A DNA stretch of 64,000 bases from Geoglobus acetivorans (GCF_039641995.1 NZ_CP087714.1:248001-312000), one strand, 5' to 3'; positions 33,079 to 43,696 are shown, counted from the stretch's first letter. Notes: generated by a model from the letters alone, not told the origin. Numbers and translations are program-made.

Positions 33079-33097
33079 TTTTTTCCAAACTCACAGC

Positions 33098-34936
33098 GTG
33101 ATGGGGAGAATCATCTCGTTTTCCATAATTCTGATACTTGTCAGTATTTTGTTCTTCCAGCCCGTGTCTGCTCTCAGTGATTTTCATATAAAGCTCGTTG
33201 ATCACGTTGATGGTTATGGCAAATACATAGAACGAACATACCCATTTGAACCAGGAGACTACCTGAGAATCTATGCTCAGGTAGAGGGAGTCAACCACTA
33301 CAGAGCTTATGCGGTGGATTTCGTCTATGTTGTTTATGATCCCGAGGGGTATCCGGTTTCGGGAACGGTGATAAGCAAAAGCGGGACAGACTACACTGAC
33401 AGAGTGTATGCCGTTTATGAGCTGAAAATTCCGGAGGGCTGGGTTACAGGAAAATACAAGGTTGTGGTGTATGCTTTCGACGTTCTGAATACAACAATGG
33501 TGAAGAACGAATATGATAACTTTTTGAATGAACTCATCTCGAAGGGTGAGGCAAGTATTGATCTTTCGAAAGTTAGCAGGGAGGATGTTGATTACGTCAA
33601 AAAAGAACTTTACTTCACTCTTGTAGACAACTATGATCCCCGGGTTTATCTTTTTGATTCCGGTTTAAAGGCAAAAATTCTTCCGGAAGGTATGAACAAC
33701 TCACTTGAGTTCACAGTGCTCAACCCGAATGATGAGAAAATTGAATTTTATGTGAGGTTGCTTATTGATGGCACTCCTTTTTCTAAGCAGAAGGTCTCAC
33801 TTGGCCCCGGTAGTGCAGAGAGAGTGGAGTTCACGATCCCGCAGCTTGAAATAGGAGATCACACTCTCGAAGTTGTTCCCGACTGGGACAATACTGCTGA
33901 GCTGAAGACTCTTCCAGTTTTCATTCCTCCCTATCTTTTTGATCGCCCCGTTATGGTTGCGAAGGATGGGAAAGGGTTGATTGTTCTATCGTCAAATAAT
34001 TATGTTCTTGGGAGTGGAGGGGTAAGCGGTCTTGATGGCAAGGAACCATCATTTGACATGGGCGCTGCTTACGTCATGAACAGGGACAACGCTGCGAAGA
34101 TGCTCAGCAACATCCTTGCATACATATGGCACAATTGGGAAAACAATGGCAAAAACGAGATGAGGATCGGTCTTTATTACAGGAGCGACAGCAGGGCTGA
34201 GAACGTGCTCCCATTGCTGCTGGATTACATCAAGAAACTGAACGGGGCACCGGTTGTGTATGTTGGTGTACTTGAGGATTACGAGCTCGACAAAGCCGAT
34301 ATTGTCTTTTATGTTTCCGACAGGCCAGATCTGGCTCCTCTCGCAGGTTATGTTGAGAATGGGGGGAATGTTGTTCTGGATATAACGGATTATTACTGGG
34401 ATGGAGGCGAGATTGTACGGGATTACGGATTCAGCGGGGACGAGTTTCTTTTCGGCAGTTTTTACGATCTGACGAGTGTGAACAAAACGGTATCCATAAA
34501 GCTGAAAACTGAACTGAAATTGCCCCCCGAACTGAAGTACAGCAATCTGAGTGTCAGCGACTTTCTCGTGGCTGTGGGTGAGAATGTAACAATCTCATTC
34601 GACGTGAAGAACGAAGGTGGAGCCGGAAAAGCGCCGGTCCAGGTTTACGTCAATAACGAGCCCGTTTACGATGAAATCCTCGATTTCTACCCTGCGGAAC
34701 AGAAACACATTGTTATCGGTTACACGCCCCAATCAGAGGGGTCGTACAGGGTTACGCTGGACAGAAGTGATCTGTCCAAGGTATTCTTTGCAAAGAACCT
34801 GACTGCCCAGCAGAATGCAACCGCAACACCACCTCCTGAAAAGGAAAAGCCCGAAAGGGAAAACGCAGGGTTGCTGGTAGCTATGGCCGGATTGCTGGCA
34901 GTTCTGATAATATTCAGGATCTATCTGAGAAGATGA
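33098..34936 (+). CDS. Exported CARDB-like surface protein with C-terminal membrane anchor
   Basis: 612 residues; signal peptide (about 1-26, ending PVSALSDF). Several beta-sandwich regions follow, including two CARDB-like repeats (LEFTVLNPNDEKIEFYVRLL, ENVTISFDVKNEGGAGKAPV), with a central alpha/beta part (VLPLLLDYIKKLNG, VVLDITDYYWDGGE) resembling a GATase-like fold. A Pro/Glu stalk and a C-terminal helix with RIYLRR hold it in the membrane. It contains no heme motif. Start GTG 33098 or ATG 33101. It overlaps the next gene by 4 bp. Probably a structural or assembly partner of the cytochromes. Confidence 0.7.
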   Translation: MMGRIISFSIILILVSILFFQPVSALSDFHIKLVDHVDGYGKYIERTYPFEPGDYLRIYAQVEGVNHYRAYAVDFVYVVYDPEGYPVSGTVISKSGTDYTDRVYAVYELKIPEGWVTGKYKVVVYAFDVLNTTMVKNEYDNFLNELISKGEASIDLSKVSREDVDYVKKELYFTLVDNYDPRVYLFDSGLKAKILPEGMNNSLEFTVLNPNDEKIEFYVRLLIDGTPFSKQKVSLGPGSAERVEFTIPQLEIGDHTLEVVPDWDNTAELKTLPVFIPPYLFDRPVMVAKDGKGLIVLSSNNYVLGSGGVSGLDGKEPSFDMGAAYVMNRDNAAKMLSNILAYIWHNWENNGKNEMRIGLYYRSDSRAENVLPLLLDYIKKLNGAPVVYVGVLEDYELDKADIVFYVSDRPDLAPLAGYVENGGNVVLDITDYYWDGGEIVRDYGFSGDEFLFGSFYDLTSVNKTVSIKLKTELKLPPELKYSNLSVSDFLVAVGENVTISFDVKNEGGAGKAPVQVYVNNEPVYDEILDFYPAEQKHIVIGYTPQSEGSYRVTLDRSDLSKVFFAKNLTAQQNATATPPPEKEKPERENAGLLVAMAGLLAVLIIFRIYLRR

Positions 34937-35196
34937 CAGCCTCAGATTATGAAATATTGGTCAGCAGGATGGTAGAAAAGGGCGTGACTGATCCTGAGAG
35001 GATTGCGGGGAAGCTGGATCTTCCGGAGAGCATTGTGAGGGCAGCCCTTGAAAGAGCTGAAGAAACTTCCGAAAATATTGGAAAATCCGGGAACAAAATA
35101 GAATTTAATAAAGAGACGTTTAAACTGGCAATTGATGTGGTCTTGCTTTATCTTGTGGTGCAGATCATTTTTGTGCTGGCAGGGTGGTTCCTGTGA
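34933..35196 (+). CDS. Small single-span membrane protein
   Basis: 87 residues. The first half is helical and HTH-like (YEILVSRMVEKGVTDPERIA, LDLPESIVRAALERAEE); the C-terminus is one membrane helix (LAIDVVLLYLVVQIIFVLAG). It overlaps the CARDB gene by 4 bp and the signal peptidase gene by 13 bp, so the three are translated from one message. Function unknown. Confidence 0.65.
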   Translation: MTASDYEILVSRMVEKGVTDPERIAGKLDLPESIVRAALERAEETSENIGKSGNKIEFNKETFKLAIDVVLLYLVVQIIFVLAGWFL

Positions 35197-35867
35197 TTGA
35201 AATCCAGCTCCTCATACTACTTTCGGGGTTTGTTATTATTCTCTTTTACAACTATTCTGATGAATTCAGAACAAAACTCTCTGTAAGGCGGGTTTCAAGA
35301 CGTGTGCATGAAATCGAGAAGAGAAAAATGGACGCCAGAAAAAGACGTCTTGTTGTTGCTGCTGAACTCGTGGTGTTCTTTGTGCTGATTTATTTCGGTC
35401 TGACAATGAAGGTTTTCTGGGCGGCGGTGATTTCAAACAGCATGTCTCCAACGTTTGAGAGGGGTGACATGGTTCTATTTCAGAGCATCTCCGTCCATCC
35501 CGAGCCAGGAGACATTGTAATGTTCGACAGGCCTGATGTCATGCTTCCGGTCACCCACAGGGTTTTGAAGGTTGAAGGAGACCTTGTTTACACTGGTGGT
35601 GATGCATCCGGACCGGACTCTTCACCCGTGCCTCTCAGCAAGATCAAAGCTGAGGCAGTCATGATTTTCGGCAAACCCGTCGTCGTTAAGGGTGTGGGAA
35701 ATTACTTCATCCTCGATGCCAAGGAGATGAGGGACATTACTCCATTCGGACAGGAATACTACTTCTACAAGAAGCTTATTGATCTGTTCCGGACATACGC
35801 CATTGCCATAATTGTCATGGGGGTTGCAGGCTATCTGTATCTCACCTACAGGGATCTAATAGATTAA
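35184..35867 (+). CDS. Signal peptidase I (archaeal/ER Sec11 type)
   Basis: 227 residues (GTG 35184; GTG 35193 also possible). An N-terminal helix and a basic loop precede a second helix, then the catalytic Ser86 in VISNSMSPTFERGD, GDIVMFDRP, His125 in PVTHRVLKVEGD and Asp140/Asp145 in TGGDASGPDSSPV. His instead of Lys marks the Sec11 type. A C-terminal helix adds another span. Being in the cytochrome operon rather than alone suggests a dedicated peptidase for the many exported proteins here. Confidence 0.88.
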   Translation: MVPVIEIQLLILLSGFVIILFYNYSDEFRTKLSVRRVSRRVHEIEKRKMDARKRRLVVAAELVVFFVLIYFGLTMKVFWAAVISNSMSPTFERGDMVLFQSISVHPEPGDIVMFDRPDVMLPVTHRVLKVEGDLVYTGGDASGPDSSPVPLSKIKAEAVMIFGKPVVVKGVGNYFILDAKEMRDITPFGQEYYFYKKLIDLFRTYAIAIIVMGVAGYLYLTYRDLID

Positions 35868-36625
35868 TCTTTTTTTCTAAAAGTAATTTTGAGAATCTCT
35901 GAGAGTTTCTTCTTCTCGCCACCGACAAGTCCCTTTGCGAGGTTGTAGTAGTAATATGCATAAACGCCAGAAATCAGAAACATGATTGCCTGTGTTGCTG
36001 CCGTGCCAATGAAAACTCTGAGGAGTAGATATGATGATGGTGCAATCAGCACTGGGGCGGCGAACATGATTAGAGCCTCACCTTTGTTGAATATCTCGAA
36101 CTCGTGGGTTATGAACAGCCACCAGTATATGAACAGCAGGATTGTCACGAGATGGAGGTAGGGTAATGTGTACTGGGTCATGAATATGAACGTTCCAAGG
36201 TAAAAGAGCATGGCAATCAAAGCCCTGAAGTAGAAGTTTACCTTGTATTCTGGGGTCAATTTCTGCTCTGTTGCGAGTCTTTCCACCACGGAAATCTTAT
36301 TTTCAACGTCCTCAACCTTTTTTCTCAGCGCATTTATCTCGACAATGCCTATTGCGACCTCATCGATGATTGGCTTCAATCTGCTGTAAACGACTTCGTC
36401 AAAAGCCCTCTCGGCAGCAACCTCGTACCCCGTAAGCCTTTTTCTCAGGTTCAGAGAACCGCCTATTATGATGGCGGAGAGAAACAGGAGTGCCAGATCG
36501 ACAGCTATGTTGAGTGTTGGTTTAAATGAGGTGTAATCTGCGTAGAGTGAGTAAAGTGAAACCGCAAAAACCGTTGCACCCACCAGAACTGCACCAGCAG
36601 TGGACACATTGTCAATGGTTCTCAT
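35864..36625 (-). CDS. Multi-span membrane protein with central coiled coil
   Basis: 253 residues. Two N-terminal helices (STAGAVLVGATVFAVSLYSL, IAVDLALLFLSAIIIGGSL), a cytoplasmic-looking coiled coil (about 85-125: VEINALRKKVEDVENKISVV) and five or so C-terminal helices. It converges on the signal peptidase gene with a 4-bp overlap. No family recognised; its gene lies between cytochrome genes but on the other strand. Confidence 0.55.
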   Translation of the reverse strand: MRTIDNVSTAGAVLVGATVFAVSLYSLYADYTSFKPTLNIAVDLALLFLSAIIIGGSLNLRKRLTGYEVAAERAFDEVVYSRLKPIIDEVAIGIVEINALRKKVEDVENKISVVERLATEQKLTPEYKVNFYFRALIAMLFYLGTFIFMTQYTLPYLHLVTILLFIYWWLFITHEFEIFNKGEALIMFAAPVLIAPSSYLLLRVFIGTAATQAIMFLISGVYAYYYYNLAKGLVGGEKKKLSEILKITFRKKD

Positions 36626-36740
36626 TGTATCTTCTTTTTCTCACCGAATAATTAATTTTTCGATACGTTCTACATCAGATGCGAAAACGATATAAACATT
36701 GGTGTCTCAATATCTATTGTATGAAATTGGAGGTGGATGA

Positions 36741-37499
36741 ATGAATGGGAAAATCCTGCTCGGGATGATCGTGCTTATTGCGGTTGGCGTTCTCCTTCTG
36801 CCCTCAACGGTCTCGCTTTTCGCTGGGCAGCACTATTGGTACAACTTGGAAAATGACACGAATGATGTACCCTGCCAGAAATGTCACGCGGATGTTTATG
36901 AGGAGCTGAAAAACAGCGAATATCATTGGAAGAATTGGGGACAGCAAAACGCTGTGGATGAGCAGGATTGTATGGAGTGCCACCAGGTTGCGCCAAAGAA
37001 TGTGAGGGGCATAACATTCGCAAACGGTAGTGCAAATGTTGGGTCTGGTTGGCAGGCCGGTAAGGAAGCACACGCTGCGGCAACCGTTAGCTGTATGTGG
37101 TGCCATGGGACCGACTCGTCTGGAGCTCCGCTCTATCCGAACGCCCCTATTGCGGGTGGATTTAACCTGACGAACTATACTGGCGATACAGGAATTTATG
37201 CGGCGCACAAAGACTGGGTAAACTCAGCTAAGGCTGACACCTCAGCAAATGGAACAAATCTGCTGCTCGAATCGAACGAAGCATGTATTGGTTGCCACAC
37301 TCACGTTGCGGTCAGGATTAACTGGACTCACGCTTCAAGTCTTGAATTCAACGCCACCAATACAGGAAGTGGATGGACGACAGAAAACTACCGTGCAAAT
37401 GGAACTGCTGTGAGAATCGTGTGGGGCAATGCTGAGGGTACTGGTGGTTTTGTCAATAATGGAACCACGACCATACCTTGGGGTAACGGTCAGTGGTAA
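36741..37499 (+). CDS. Tetraheme cytochrome, LPSTVSLFAGQH family (filament-subunit-like), copy 1
   Basis: 252 residues. A hydrophobic N-terminal helix (about 4-21) is followed by LPSTVSLFAGQHYWYN, then CQKCHADVYEEL, CMECH, CMWCH and CIGCHTHVAVRINWTHA, four CXXCH sites with paired histidines. The C-terminal 60 residues are Gly/Thr/Asn-rich with many N-glycosylation sequons (NWTH, NGTA, NGTT) and end WGNGQW. The length and four hemes match the tetraheme subunits of extracellular cytochrome filaments reported in Archaeoglobus veneficus and Pyrobaculum. GGAGGTGG precedes the ATG and a TATA-like GATATAAAC lies near 36690, suggesting strong expression. Confidence 0.85.
   Translation: MNGKILLGMIVLIAVGVLLLPSTVSLFAGQHYWYNLENDTNDVPCQKCHADVYEELKNSEYHWKNWGQQNAVDEQDCMECHQVAPKNVRGITFANGSANVGSGWQAGKEAHAAATVSCMWCHGTDSSGAPLYPNAPIAGGFNLTNYTGDTGIYAAHKDWVNSAKADTSANGTNLLLESNEACIGCHTHVAVRINWTHASSLEFNATNTGSGWTTENYRANGTAVRIVWGNAEGTGGFVNNGTTTIPWGNGQW
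37293..37342. repeat. 50-bp tract identical to 38228-38277
   Basis: The bases encoding the fourth heme site and following CHTHVAVRINWTHASS are identical, including silent positions, to the next paralogue, while flanking sequence has diverged. This is the signature of recent gene conversion between copies. Confidence 0.85.
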
Positions 37500-37516
37500 A
37501 GAGGTAACAGGATTCC

Positions 37517-37545
37517 CAAAAATTTTCTAATTTTTTCTATTTGTT
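37517..37545 (+). terminator. T-rich transcription stop after tetraheme copy 1
   Basis: AAAATTTTCTAATTTTTTCTATTTG follows the stop at 37499. Runs of T on the coding strand are the usual archaeal intrinsic terminator. Confidence 0.4.
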
Positions 37546-37666
37546 GGTACAGCAGTGTTGTATGGTTTTTGCGCTAAAATATTTTTGTATTATAGATTTG
37601 AAATTGTTTTTATTCAATGGCAAGTTTTTAATACTTCCCTGACAAATAAATAAGGGGGACAATGCA

Positions 37667-38437
37667 ATGATAAAACTCCTATTGGCTGCAATGACAATAG
37701 TCACAGTTGGTACTATCATTCTACCCTCAACTGTCTCACTCTTCGCTGGACAGCATGACTGGTACACTATAGACACCGAGGGCAATGACGTTCCGTGTGA
37801 AAAATGCCATGCAGATGTCTATGAAGAGCTGAAAAACAACCCGTACCATGAAAACTTCACTTGTGCAATGTGCCACAGGGCCATAGCCACAGGTTACGCA
37901 AGCGGGAATGTTAATGGCGAAACTTCAACTGGATCCGAGTGGGGAGCTCATGCAGCCTCCACCATTGGCTGTCTCGCATGTCATGGTGGGCTTAAGGACA
38001 CCACTGTGGATTCGCATGCCCACGTTGAAATATCGGGTGAACTGAATAAAATGGGTGGAAGTTGTTCAAACACCTGTCATGTAGATATTTCGGGCCCTCC
38101 CAAGGCAGGAGGGTTTGGTCTAACTGGAGAATCCTGGGACACTGGGACATATGCTGCCCACCGTCAGTTTGTACTGGATGCTAAGAACGATAGCTTGATG
38201 GACTCCGCAAATGAGGCCTGCATAGCCTGCCACACTCACGTTGCGGTCAGGATTAACTGGACTCACGCTTCAAGTCTCGAACTGAACGTAACCCTGATTA
38301 TGGGCAAGTGGACAACCGAGAACTACAATGCAAATGGCAGTGTGAATACAACAGTCTGGGGCAATGCTGAAGGTACTGGCGGTATAGCTTATAATGGAAC
38401 TACCACAACAACATGGGGTACGGGAGGCTGGCCATAA
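37667..38437 (+). CDS. Tetraheme cytochrome, LPSTVSLFAGQH family, copy 2, with an added CX3CH site
   Basis: 256 residues, same plan as copy 1: N-terminal helix, LPSTVSLFAGQHDWY, CEKCHADVYEEL, CAMCH, CLACH and CIACHTHVAVRINWTHA. Between the third and fourth sites, an insertion contains CSNTCH, a CX3CH sequence that may bind a fifth heme or be a disulfide. The C-terminus is again rich in Gly, Thr and sequons and ends WGTGGWP. Its own T-rich leader, a TATA-like TTTTTAATAC and a Shine-Dalgarno AAGGGGG precede it, so it is transcribed separately from copy 1. Confidence 0.85.
   Translation: MIKLLLAAMTIVTVGTIILPSTVSLFAGQHDWYTIDTEGNDVPCEKCHADVYEELKNNPYHENFTCAMCHRAIATGYASGNVNGETSTGSEWGAHAASTIGCLACHGGLKDTTVDSHAHVEISGELNKMGGSCSNTCHVDISGPPKAGGFGLTGESWDTGTYAAHRQFVLDAKNDSLMDSANEACIACHTHVAVRINWTHASSLELNVTLIMGKWTTENYNANGSVNTTVWGNAEGTGGIAYNGTTTTTWGTGGWP
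38228..38277. repeat. 50-bp tract identical to 37293-37342
   Basis: Second copy of the identical tract in the adjacent tetraheme paralogue; see 37293. Confidence 0.85.
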
Positions 38438-38568
38438 CTCTTATCTCCTTTTTTTGAATGTTTTTCGTACACTCTATTATTATGAGAAACCTAATCATTA
38501 TGATTATGAAAATTCTTTCGTTCATGAAAGAGGAAATTTTATATTCCTGTTGTCGATAGAAAGCATTG

Positions 38569-41500
38569 ATGAAGCTGAGAGTATCGGGGATAATACTCTT
38601 TGCACTCGTTTTCTGGGTTGCAATAGCAGCAACCACTTCGGCGCAAGAGTACGAAGGCAGCATTGCAAAAGTGGTTATACTGAAAAACGGAGTTCCAGAG
38701 CTGAGTTTTTCAAAAGGAGATACTGTGGAGTTCAGGGTTTACAGCTACACCAGCCACCTCAGACATCTGAAGATAAAGCTTTACGATTTCCAGGGGGACA
38801 AGTTCAGGGAGCTGCGGTTCTCGAAAAAAAATGATTACTATGTTGCTTACTGGACAGCGGACAGGGAGGGCTGGATTTACTATGAAATAACATCCAAAAA
38901 AGGGATTAAAAAGGTCTGGGGCTTTGTTATTGTCGGCAGCAAAGATACCGGAAGTATCAGACTCTACAAGGACGGGGTGGAAAGCGAGAGCTTTACGAAG
39001 GGAGATTACATTTACGTCAAAATTAAAACAACGAAAAAAGACAGGGTCAAAAAAGTCCTTATTAGCAACTGGGCGGGGAATGTCAGGAGCTTGGATGGTG
39101 ACGCAGTGGATGTCATATCCTCTACGGACAGCGAGCTTTATTTCAGATTTTATCTGGGCAGCTATCTCACCGACCACCTCTACCCTGACAGATGGGCTTC
39201 GCTCAGAGTTGAAACTGAAAACGGGATCAAGGCAGGCACACATTTCTTCTTTGGGGAAACTGCTTCAACTCCGATCCGCACACCTGCGCCATCGCCCACA
39301 CCGACACCAACTCCGGCACCCTCACCAACACCAAGCCCCACTCCAGTTCCCACACCCACTCCAAGTCCGGCTCCCGTGCCCAGCCAGGCACAGGTGCTGA
39401 AACTCTCTCTTGACAGGCTGTCGGTTCTTGACGATCCAAACAGCGGTAGGGCAGCATCAGGCTTCAGCACTCCCCCGAAGGTCTGGAACAGCGACTGGTG
39501 GTATGGGAGGGCAACGACAGTAACGGCTTACGCTCTTGTGATGAACGGAACTCCTGTTGCCAGTGTTCCGGTAACCTTCAAACTGATTTCTCCTGATGGC
39601 ACCATTGTGGCTCAGAAGACCGCAAATACGGATTCTGCTGGTCTGGCGAAGGTGAGCTTCGATCTGAACAACGTTAACTTCTATGGCTTCTGGAAAGTCG
39701 TTGCAGAATACGGCGCTCTCAGAGCTGAGGAAAAGTTTGTTTACAACTGGTGGGGATGTGCGTGGTGTCACGGGAATGAAAAACTAACACAGCATGGCAC
39801 CTACACGCCAAAATCTCCGTTTGTGATGGGCTACGACTTCCACAGCAACCCCAAGAAAGGCAAGCATGTTATGGTCATACAGAACGGGCAGTGTCTTTAC
39901 TGTCACCAGAGCTACGATGCAGTTCCTCACAACAGGCTGGATTACACCGCATATCCTGCCGGTATTCACAACAACAAGGTTGAGTGTGAGAGCTGCCACG
40001 AAAGCTCTACAGTGAGATATGCGAGACCGAATGTTCCGGGCTGCTACGACACCTGCCATCCCGTTAAGAACTTCAATCTGAGCTCTATCCTGACGACCAC
40101 GGGCTATGCAGTTGGTGGCACATATCGCTCAGTTTATTCCTATGATGTCAACACCGGAGAGCCTGCGAAAGCTCACACCGCTCAGAAGACCGTTCCATGT
40201 CTCAGCTGTCATAACGCTGCCCACAACAATACCAAGCCGTATCCAAGCCAGCCAAACAGCTATACTGAAAATGAACAGTGCCAGAGCTGTCATGGATACA
40301 AGCATGGCAAGAGTGTAACGAACTGTACTGGATGTCACGGTCAGGATGCGCATCTCGTCAAAGCACCGAAGGCCGGAAACTGCATCGAATGTCACAACAC
40401 CGGCGGTTTTGCACCGAACGTGGATGTGACTGCATTCAATTCAAGCATACATTCGGGGCTGAACGCAAATTCGGCGATATCCAAAGGTTATCCTGCAGTG
40501 GTCGGGGCATGCTGGGCGTGTCACTACAACGGCAGCGAACCGCCATCACATGATACGACAGCATTCAGAAATCCGAAACAGTGCGAGGACTGCCATCTGG
40601 GTGGGTCGTTTAATGCTCCTGTAGTGTCAAATCACTTCGCCAACGGGTCAAGCATAAAGGTGAGCGCAGCATGTGTGGACTGCCATGGCAAGGATGAAAT
40701 GCTTTCAACGTTCAACGGCCCTTCCGGAACGAATCTGTCTACGGTCAGCCACTATGGTAAGAAGAGAGTGGATCTTCTGATACTCTCTCAGTATGATACC
40801 TTTGATGTGGACTGCTCGTACTGTCATCAGAACACAACCACGGTATTTGCAGACGTGATGCGGAATGCATTCAGCTCCAGTGTGCCAGATCATTCAGATT
40901 CGCCGAATTCACCTGACTGTGTCGGCCTCTGCCACGGTTACGGCAGAATGCACGACTCTACGTTGATCAAGAAGTCTCTGACGACCTCACAGATGTGTCT
41001 TGACTGTCACTCTTCAGGAGGGAAGATGAAACACAACGGAACTGTGGACTGCTTTGTCTGCCACATGGATCCGTCAGACAGTCTTGGCAAGGCGCAGATA
41101 CATGGTATCAAATATCTCCAGAAAAACGGAAGTTTTGTCAAATACCAGCCAACCAATGCGGTGGACTGCTACACCTGTCACGCAACTGCTAACGTGTCTC
41201 AGGTTCTCTCCTCATACTCCTTAACTGCTCCACATGTTGCATGGACAGAACATTCAACGGGCCAGAAGTGGGGAAATTACTGGCTTAACAGCAATCAGGC
41301 GTGCGAGTACTGTCATGGGGACACCAAACACAACACGACAGCACTTGGCAAAATTTCGGCAATAGCTGACACCTCAGCGCTTAACAGTCAGGTCTGTGCA
41401 GCCTGCCATGCATCTGACTCTCCAAACTACGCAGGAAATAACTGGACGCCTGCACCGCCGAGCATCGCTGGAACACCGTTAAGCACGGATTGGGTCAGCC

Positions 41501-42525
41501 ATGATTTCCTCGGCGGAGATTACAGAGCCTCAAACTGTGCAGCCTGCCACAATCCAGATGCCGCAAATGTTACGCAGCTTGCACACGACGTCAAGGCTGC
41601 TGCTGGTGGGTGTGTGCAGTGCCATACCAACCAGAGCGTGGCTTACGTTGACGTGAATGCCCTTGGAAGGCACGCAGGTGTTGATGGCGACGCAAATCTG
41701 ACAGACAAGGACTGCACGACCTGTCACTTCAACATAAGCGGTAAGTTCTCTCCGGATTACAAACCCATTGCGGGAGTCAATGTTTACAGCTGTGAAGACT
41801 GCCATGTGAATGGAACTCCCGTTACTGTGCCGGCAGATGTCCAGATATCGTCCTTTAAGCATGGTCTAAATGACTGCAAGTCATGTCATCTTGTCAGCTA
41901 TGGATACCACTACAAGTCCCCGCTCGGAGATGTGGCAGCACTTCCAAGCTTCAACCAGGATTACAGGACGAATGAAGTTACAAGAAGAAATCTGTGCAAT
42001 GATTGTCATTACAGCATGAATGCCGATGATGCTCCATTCCATGCTCCAGGGATATCCCAGGGGATGGCGTTGAGATACAGTTCTTGTGGAGGAGGAACTT
42101 CGTGTCATGGGGGTGTGAGGGAAAGTACAGACCCACACTACGTAAAATATGCCCCACCAATACTCGCGCAATCCATTAACATAGATATGCCTGCAACCAT
42201 CTCCGGAACTGCCGTGATAAATATCACGGTTAAAGCCTACAGTACACAATTCCAGAGTGGTTACTATGAAATCGTCAATGAGGCTGGCAAGGTGATCTTC
42301 AAGGATGGCCTCTTACCCAACGACGGAGAGTGGGGTCAGAGTTTCCTGGACTGGAGATATTCCTCTGAATATTTCACGATTCCAATTGACACAACAAACT
42401 GGGTTCCAGGAAATTACACGCTGAAAGTGTACATCATGCGTGATGCTCCAAAGGTGGATCCAACGAAGCCCTACTATATGAATGGCTACATCATTTCGGC
42501 AAGCAAGCAATTTACAGTCCAATAA
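38569..42525 (+). CDS. Giant multiheme cytochrome, 22 CXXCH plus 3 expanded sites
   Basis: About 1318 residues from ATG 38569; a TATA-like TTTTATATTCC near 38540 makes it leaderless. Signal peptide to about 26 (TTSAQEYEG). Two Ig-like regions (about 30-215) and a Pro/Thr linker (about 225-265) precede a Big_1-like domain ([19 protein letters not shown]), then the heme region from about 395 to 1175. I count 22 CXXCH motifs, two CX3CH (CYDTCH, CVGLCH) and one CX5CH (CGGGTSCH) at the end. A C-terminal beta domain follows; there is no membrane anchor. It is colinear with the 1659- and 1862-residue paralogues. It probably acts outside the cell, in or beyond the S-layer. Confidence 0.88.
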   Translation: MKLRVSGIILFALVFWVAIAATTSAQEYEGSIAKVVILKNGVPELSFSKGDTVEFRVYSYTSHLRHLKIKLYDFQGDKFRELRFSKKNDYYVAYWTADREGWIYYEITSKKGIKKVWGFVIVGSKDTGSIRLYKDGVESESFTKGDYIYVKIKTTKKDRVKKVLISNWAGNVRSLDGDAVDVISSTDSELYFRFYLGSYLTDHLYPDRWASLRVETENGIKAGTHFFFGETASTPIRTPAPSPTPTPTPAPSPTPSPTPVPTPTPSPAPVPSQAQVLKLSLDRLSVLDDPNSGRAASGFSTPPKVWNSDWWYGRATTVTAYALVMNGTPVASVPVTFKLISPDGTIVAQKTANTDSAGLAKVSFDLNNVNFYGFWKVVAEYGALRAEEKFVYNWWGCAWCHGNEKLTQHGTYTPKSPFVMGYDFHSNPKKGKHVMVIQNGQCLYCHQSYDAVPHNRLDYTAYPAGIHNNKVECESCHESSTVRYARPNVPGCYDTCHPVKNFNLSSILTTTGYAVGGTYRSVYSYDVNTGEPAKAHTAQKTVPCLSCHNAAHNNTKPYPSQPNSYTENEQCQSCHGYKHGKSVTNCTGCHGQDAHLVKAPKAGNCIECHNTGGFAPNVDVTAFNSSIHSGLNANSAISKGYPAVVGACWACHYNGSEPPSHDTTAFRNPKQCEDCHLGGSFNAPVVSNHFANGSSIKVSAACVDCHGKDEMLSTFNGPSGTNLSTVSHYGKKRVDLLILSQYDTFDVDCSYCHQNTTTVFADVMRNAFSSSVPDHSDSPNSPDCVGLCHGYGRMHDSTLIKKSLTTSQMCLDCHSSGGKMKHNGTVDCFVCHMDPSDSLGKAQIHGIKYLQKNGSFVKYQPTNAVDCYTCHATANVSQVLSSYSLTAPHVAWTEHSTGQKWGNYWLNSNQACEYCHGDTKHNTTALGKISAIADTSALNSQVCAACHASDSPNYAGNNWTPAPPSIAGTPLSTDWVSHDFLGGDYRASNCAACHNPDAANVTQLAHDVKAAAGGCVQCHTNQSVAYVDVNALGRHAGVDGDANLTDKDCTTCHFNISGKFSPDYKPIAGVNVYSCEDCHVNGTPVTVPADVQISSFKHGLNDCKSCHLVSYGYHYKSPLGDVAALPSFNQDYRTNEVTRRNLCNDCHYSMNADDAPFHAPGISQGMALRYSSCGGGTSCHGGVRESTDPHYVKYAPPILAQSINIDMPATISGTAVINITVKAYSTQFQSGYYEIVNEAGKVIFKDGLLPNDGEWGQSFLDWRYSSEYFTIPIDTTNWVPGNYTLKVYIMRDAPKVDPTKPYYMNGYIISASKQFTVQ

Positions 42526-42565
42526 AAAATTGAAATTATTTTTAATAAATTATTTTTAATCTTAA
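42526..42565. terminator. AT-rich bidirectional terminator region
   Basis: T-runs on both strands (for example ATTATTTTTAATAAATTATTT) fill the 40 bp between the converging cytochrome and beta-propeller genes. Confidence 0.4.
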
Positions 42566-43696
42566 TTATTTATTTTTAGCCTTTCTGAATATTAGGCCTG
42601 CAACAATCCCTGCTGATAATACCCACACTCCACCAACGAAAGGCGTTTTTTCTGCGGTTATTTTGGGAACATACGAGACTCTGAAAACCTCTTCCGGAAT
42701 TTCGCTTTTATTCACAATCGCAACCCACACGCTTCTGTTATCTTTGAATATTGCTGACTGATAGGCAACAATTACTCTATTGTCCTCGACGAGGATACTC
42801 TTCTGGTCGCACTTAAAGTTGAACGGCTCTTCAAGCTGAGATATGTACTCCACGTTTCTCGTAAGCCTTAAGGGTTTTGTCCAGTTTATGCCATCCCTGC
42901 TGCTGATAAGATAGACTTCCTCATTGCCTTCTATGGTCGAGGTGTAGGCTATCCAGATTCTCTCATCATCAGCCTTTGCATCGTTGTACAGGGAGAAGTT
43001 CAGGGGAGGGCTGAATGTAATTCTCGCGTGATTGCTGAGTTTGTATGGTGAGTTTCCATATGCTATGTAAATGTCGTGGTTGTTGAGGAGCGTGAGGTTG
43101 TTCTCGTCTCCTGTAAACTTTGCGTAATTAAGCCACCATCTGCCTTTAAACTCAAAGAGTTTTCCAAAGAGATACATTCCATCCGGAGGAATTACCACGA
43201 TTGGCTCGCTCCATTTTACGAAATCTCTGCTCTCTCTGATGTATATTCCGTTACTTCCGTTTTTTTCTGCTATGCTATATGTCAGCCAGAACTTCCCGTT
43301 TTTGTCCTGGTACAGATGAGGATACCACTCTATTCTGTCTGTTTTTGCAATCGGGTAGGGTTTTATCCAGTTCAGACCATCCTGGCTGTATGTTGCATAG
43401 ATGTCGTAGTCGAACCCGTACTTGATTGACTCCGGGTCGAGAGTTTTGTGCTTCACATAAACGAGTCTGAAAATTCCATCCCTGTCTATTAACAGCCACG
43501 GATGGTAATCCCCTGTTTTTGTGTCCGGGATTTTTACGGGTGCTGACCATTCCATTAAGTCCTCTGAGTTTGTGACGTATATTCCGTCTTCTCCCTGGAA
43601 CGCCATCCAGTACGTCCCGTTTAGTTCGCTTATAACTGGATAGCTTCCATTAAACAGATATACTGAGACGAGTGCCAGAGCAAGGAGTTTGGACAT
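42566..43696 (-). CDS. Surface beta-propeller protein (sialidase/BNR-like)
   Basis: 376 residues. Signal peptide (about 1-20) followed by repeated blades with bacterial-neuraminidase-like elements: TNSEDLMEWSAPVKI, TYSQDGLNWIKPYPI, RESRDFVKWSEPIVV and SSRDGINWTKPLRLT, spaced about 60-70 residues. The C-terminus (TPFVGGVWVLSAGIVAGLIF then RKAKNK) is a membrane anchor resembling, but not matching, PGF-CTERM. There is no heme motif. Placed inside the cytochrome cluster on the opposite strand, it may bind glycans or other surface proteins. Confidence 0.7.
   Translation of the reverse strand: MSKLLALALVSVYLFNGSYPVISELNGTYWMAFQGEDGIYVTNSEDLMEWSAPVKIPDTKTGDYHPWLLIDRDGIFRLVYVKHKTLDPESIKYGFDYDIYATYSQDGLNWIKPYPIAKTDRIEWYPHLYQDKNGKFWLTYSIAEKNGSNGIYIRESRDFVKWSEPIVVIPPDGMYLFGKLFEFKGRWWLNYAKFTGDENNLTLLNNHDIYIAYGNSPYKLSNHARITFSPPLNFSLYNDAKADDERIWIAYTSTIEGNEEVYLISSRDGINWTKPLRLTRNVEYISQLEEPFNFKCDQKSILVEDNRVIVAYQSAIFKDNRSVWVAIVNKSEIPEEVFRVSYVPKITAEKTPFVGGVWVLSAGIVAGLIFRKAKNK

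Noticed and set aside
39280-39380. Tandem CCA/ACA-type repeats suggesting a CRISPR or satellite (also near 57980-58020 and 5030-5090)
   Set aside because: These are in-frame Pro/Thr/Ser linkers of surface proteins; no regular spacers exist. No CRISPR array was seen in the window.
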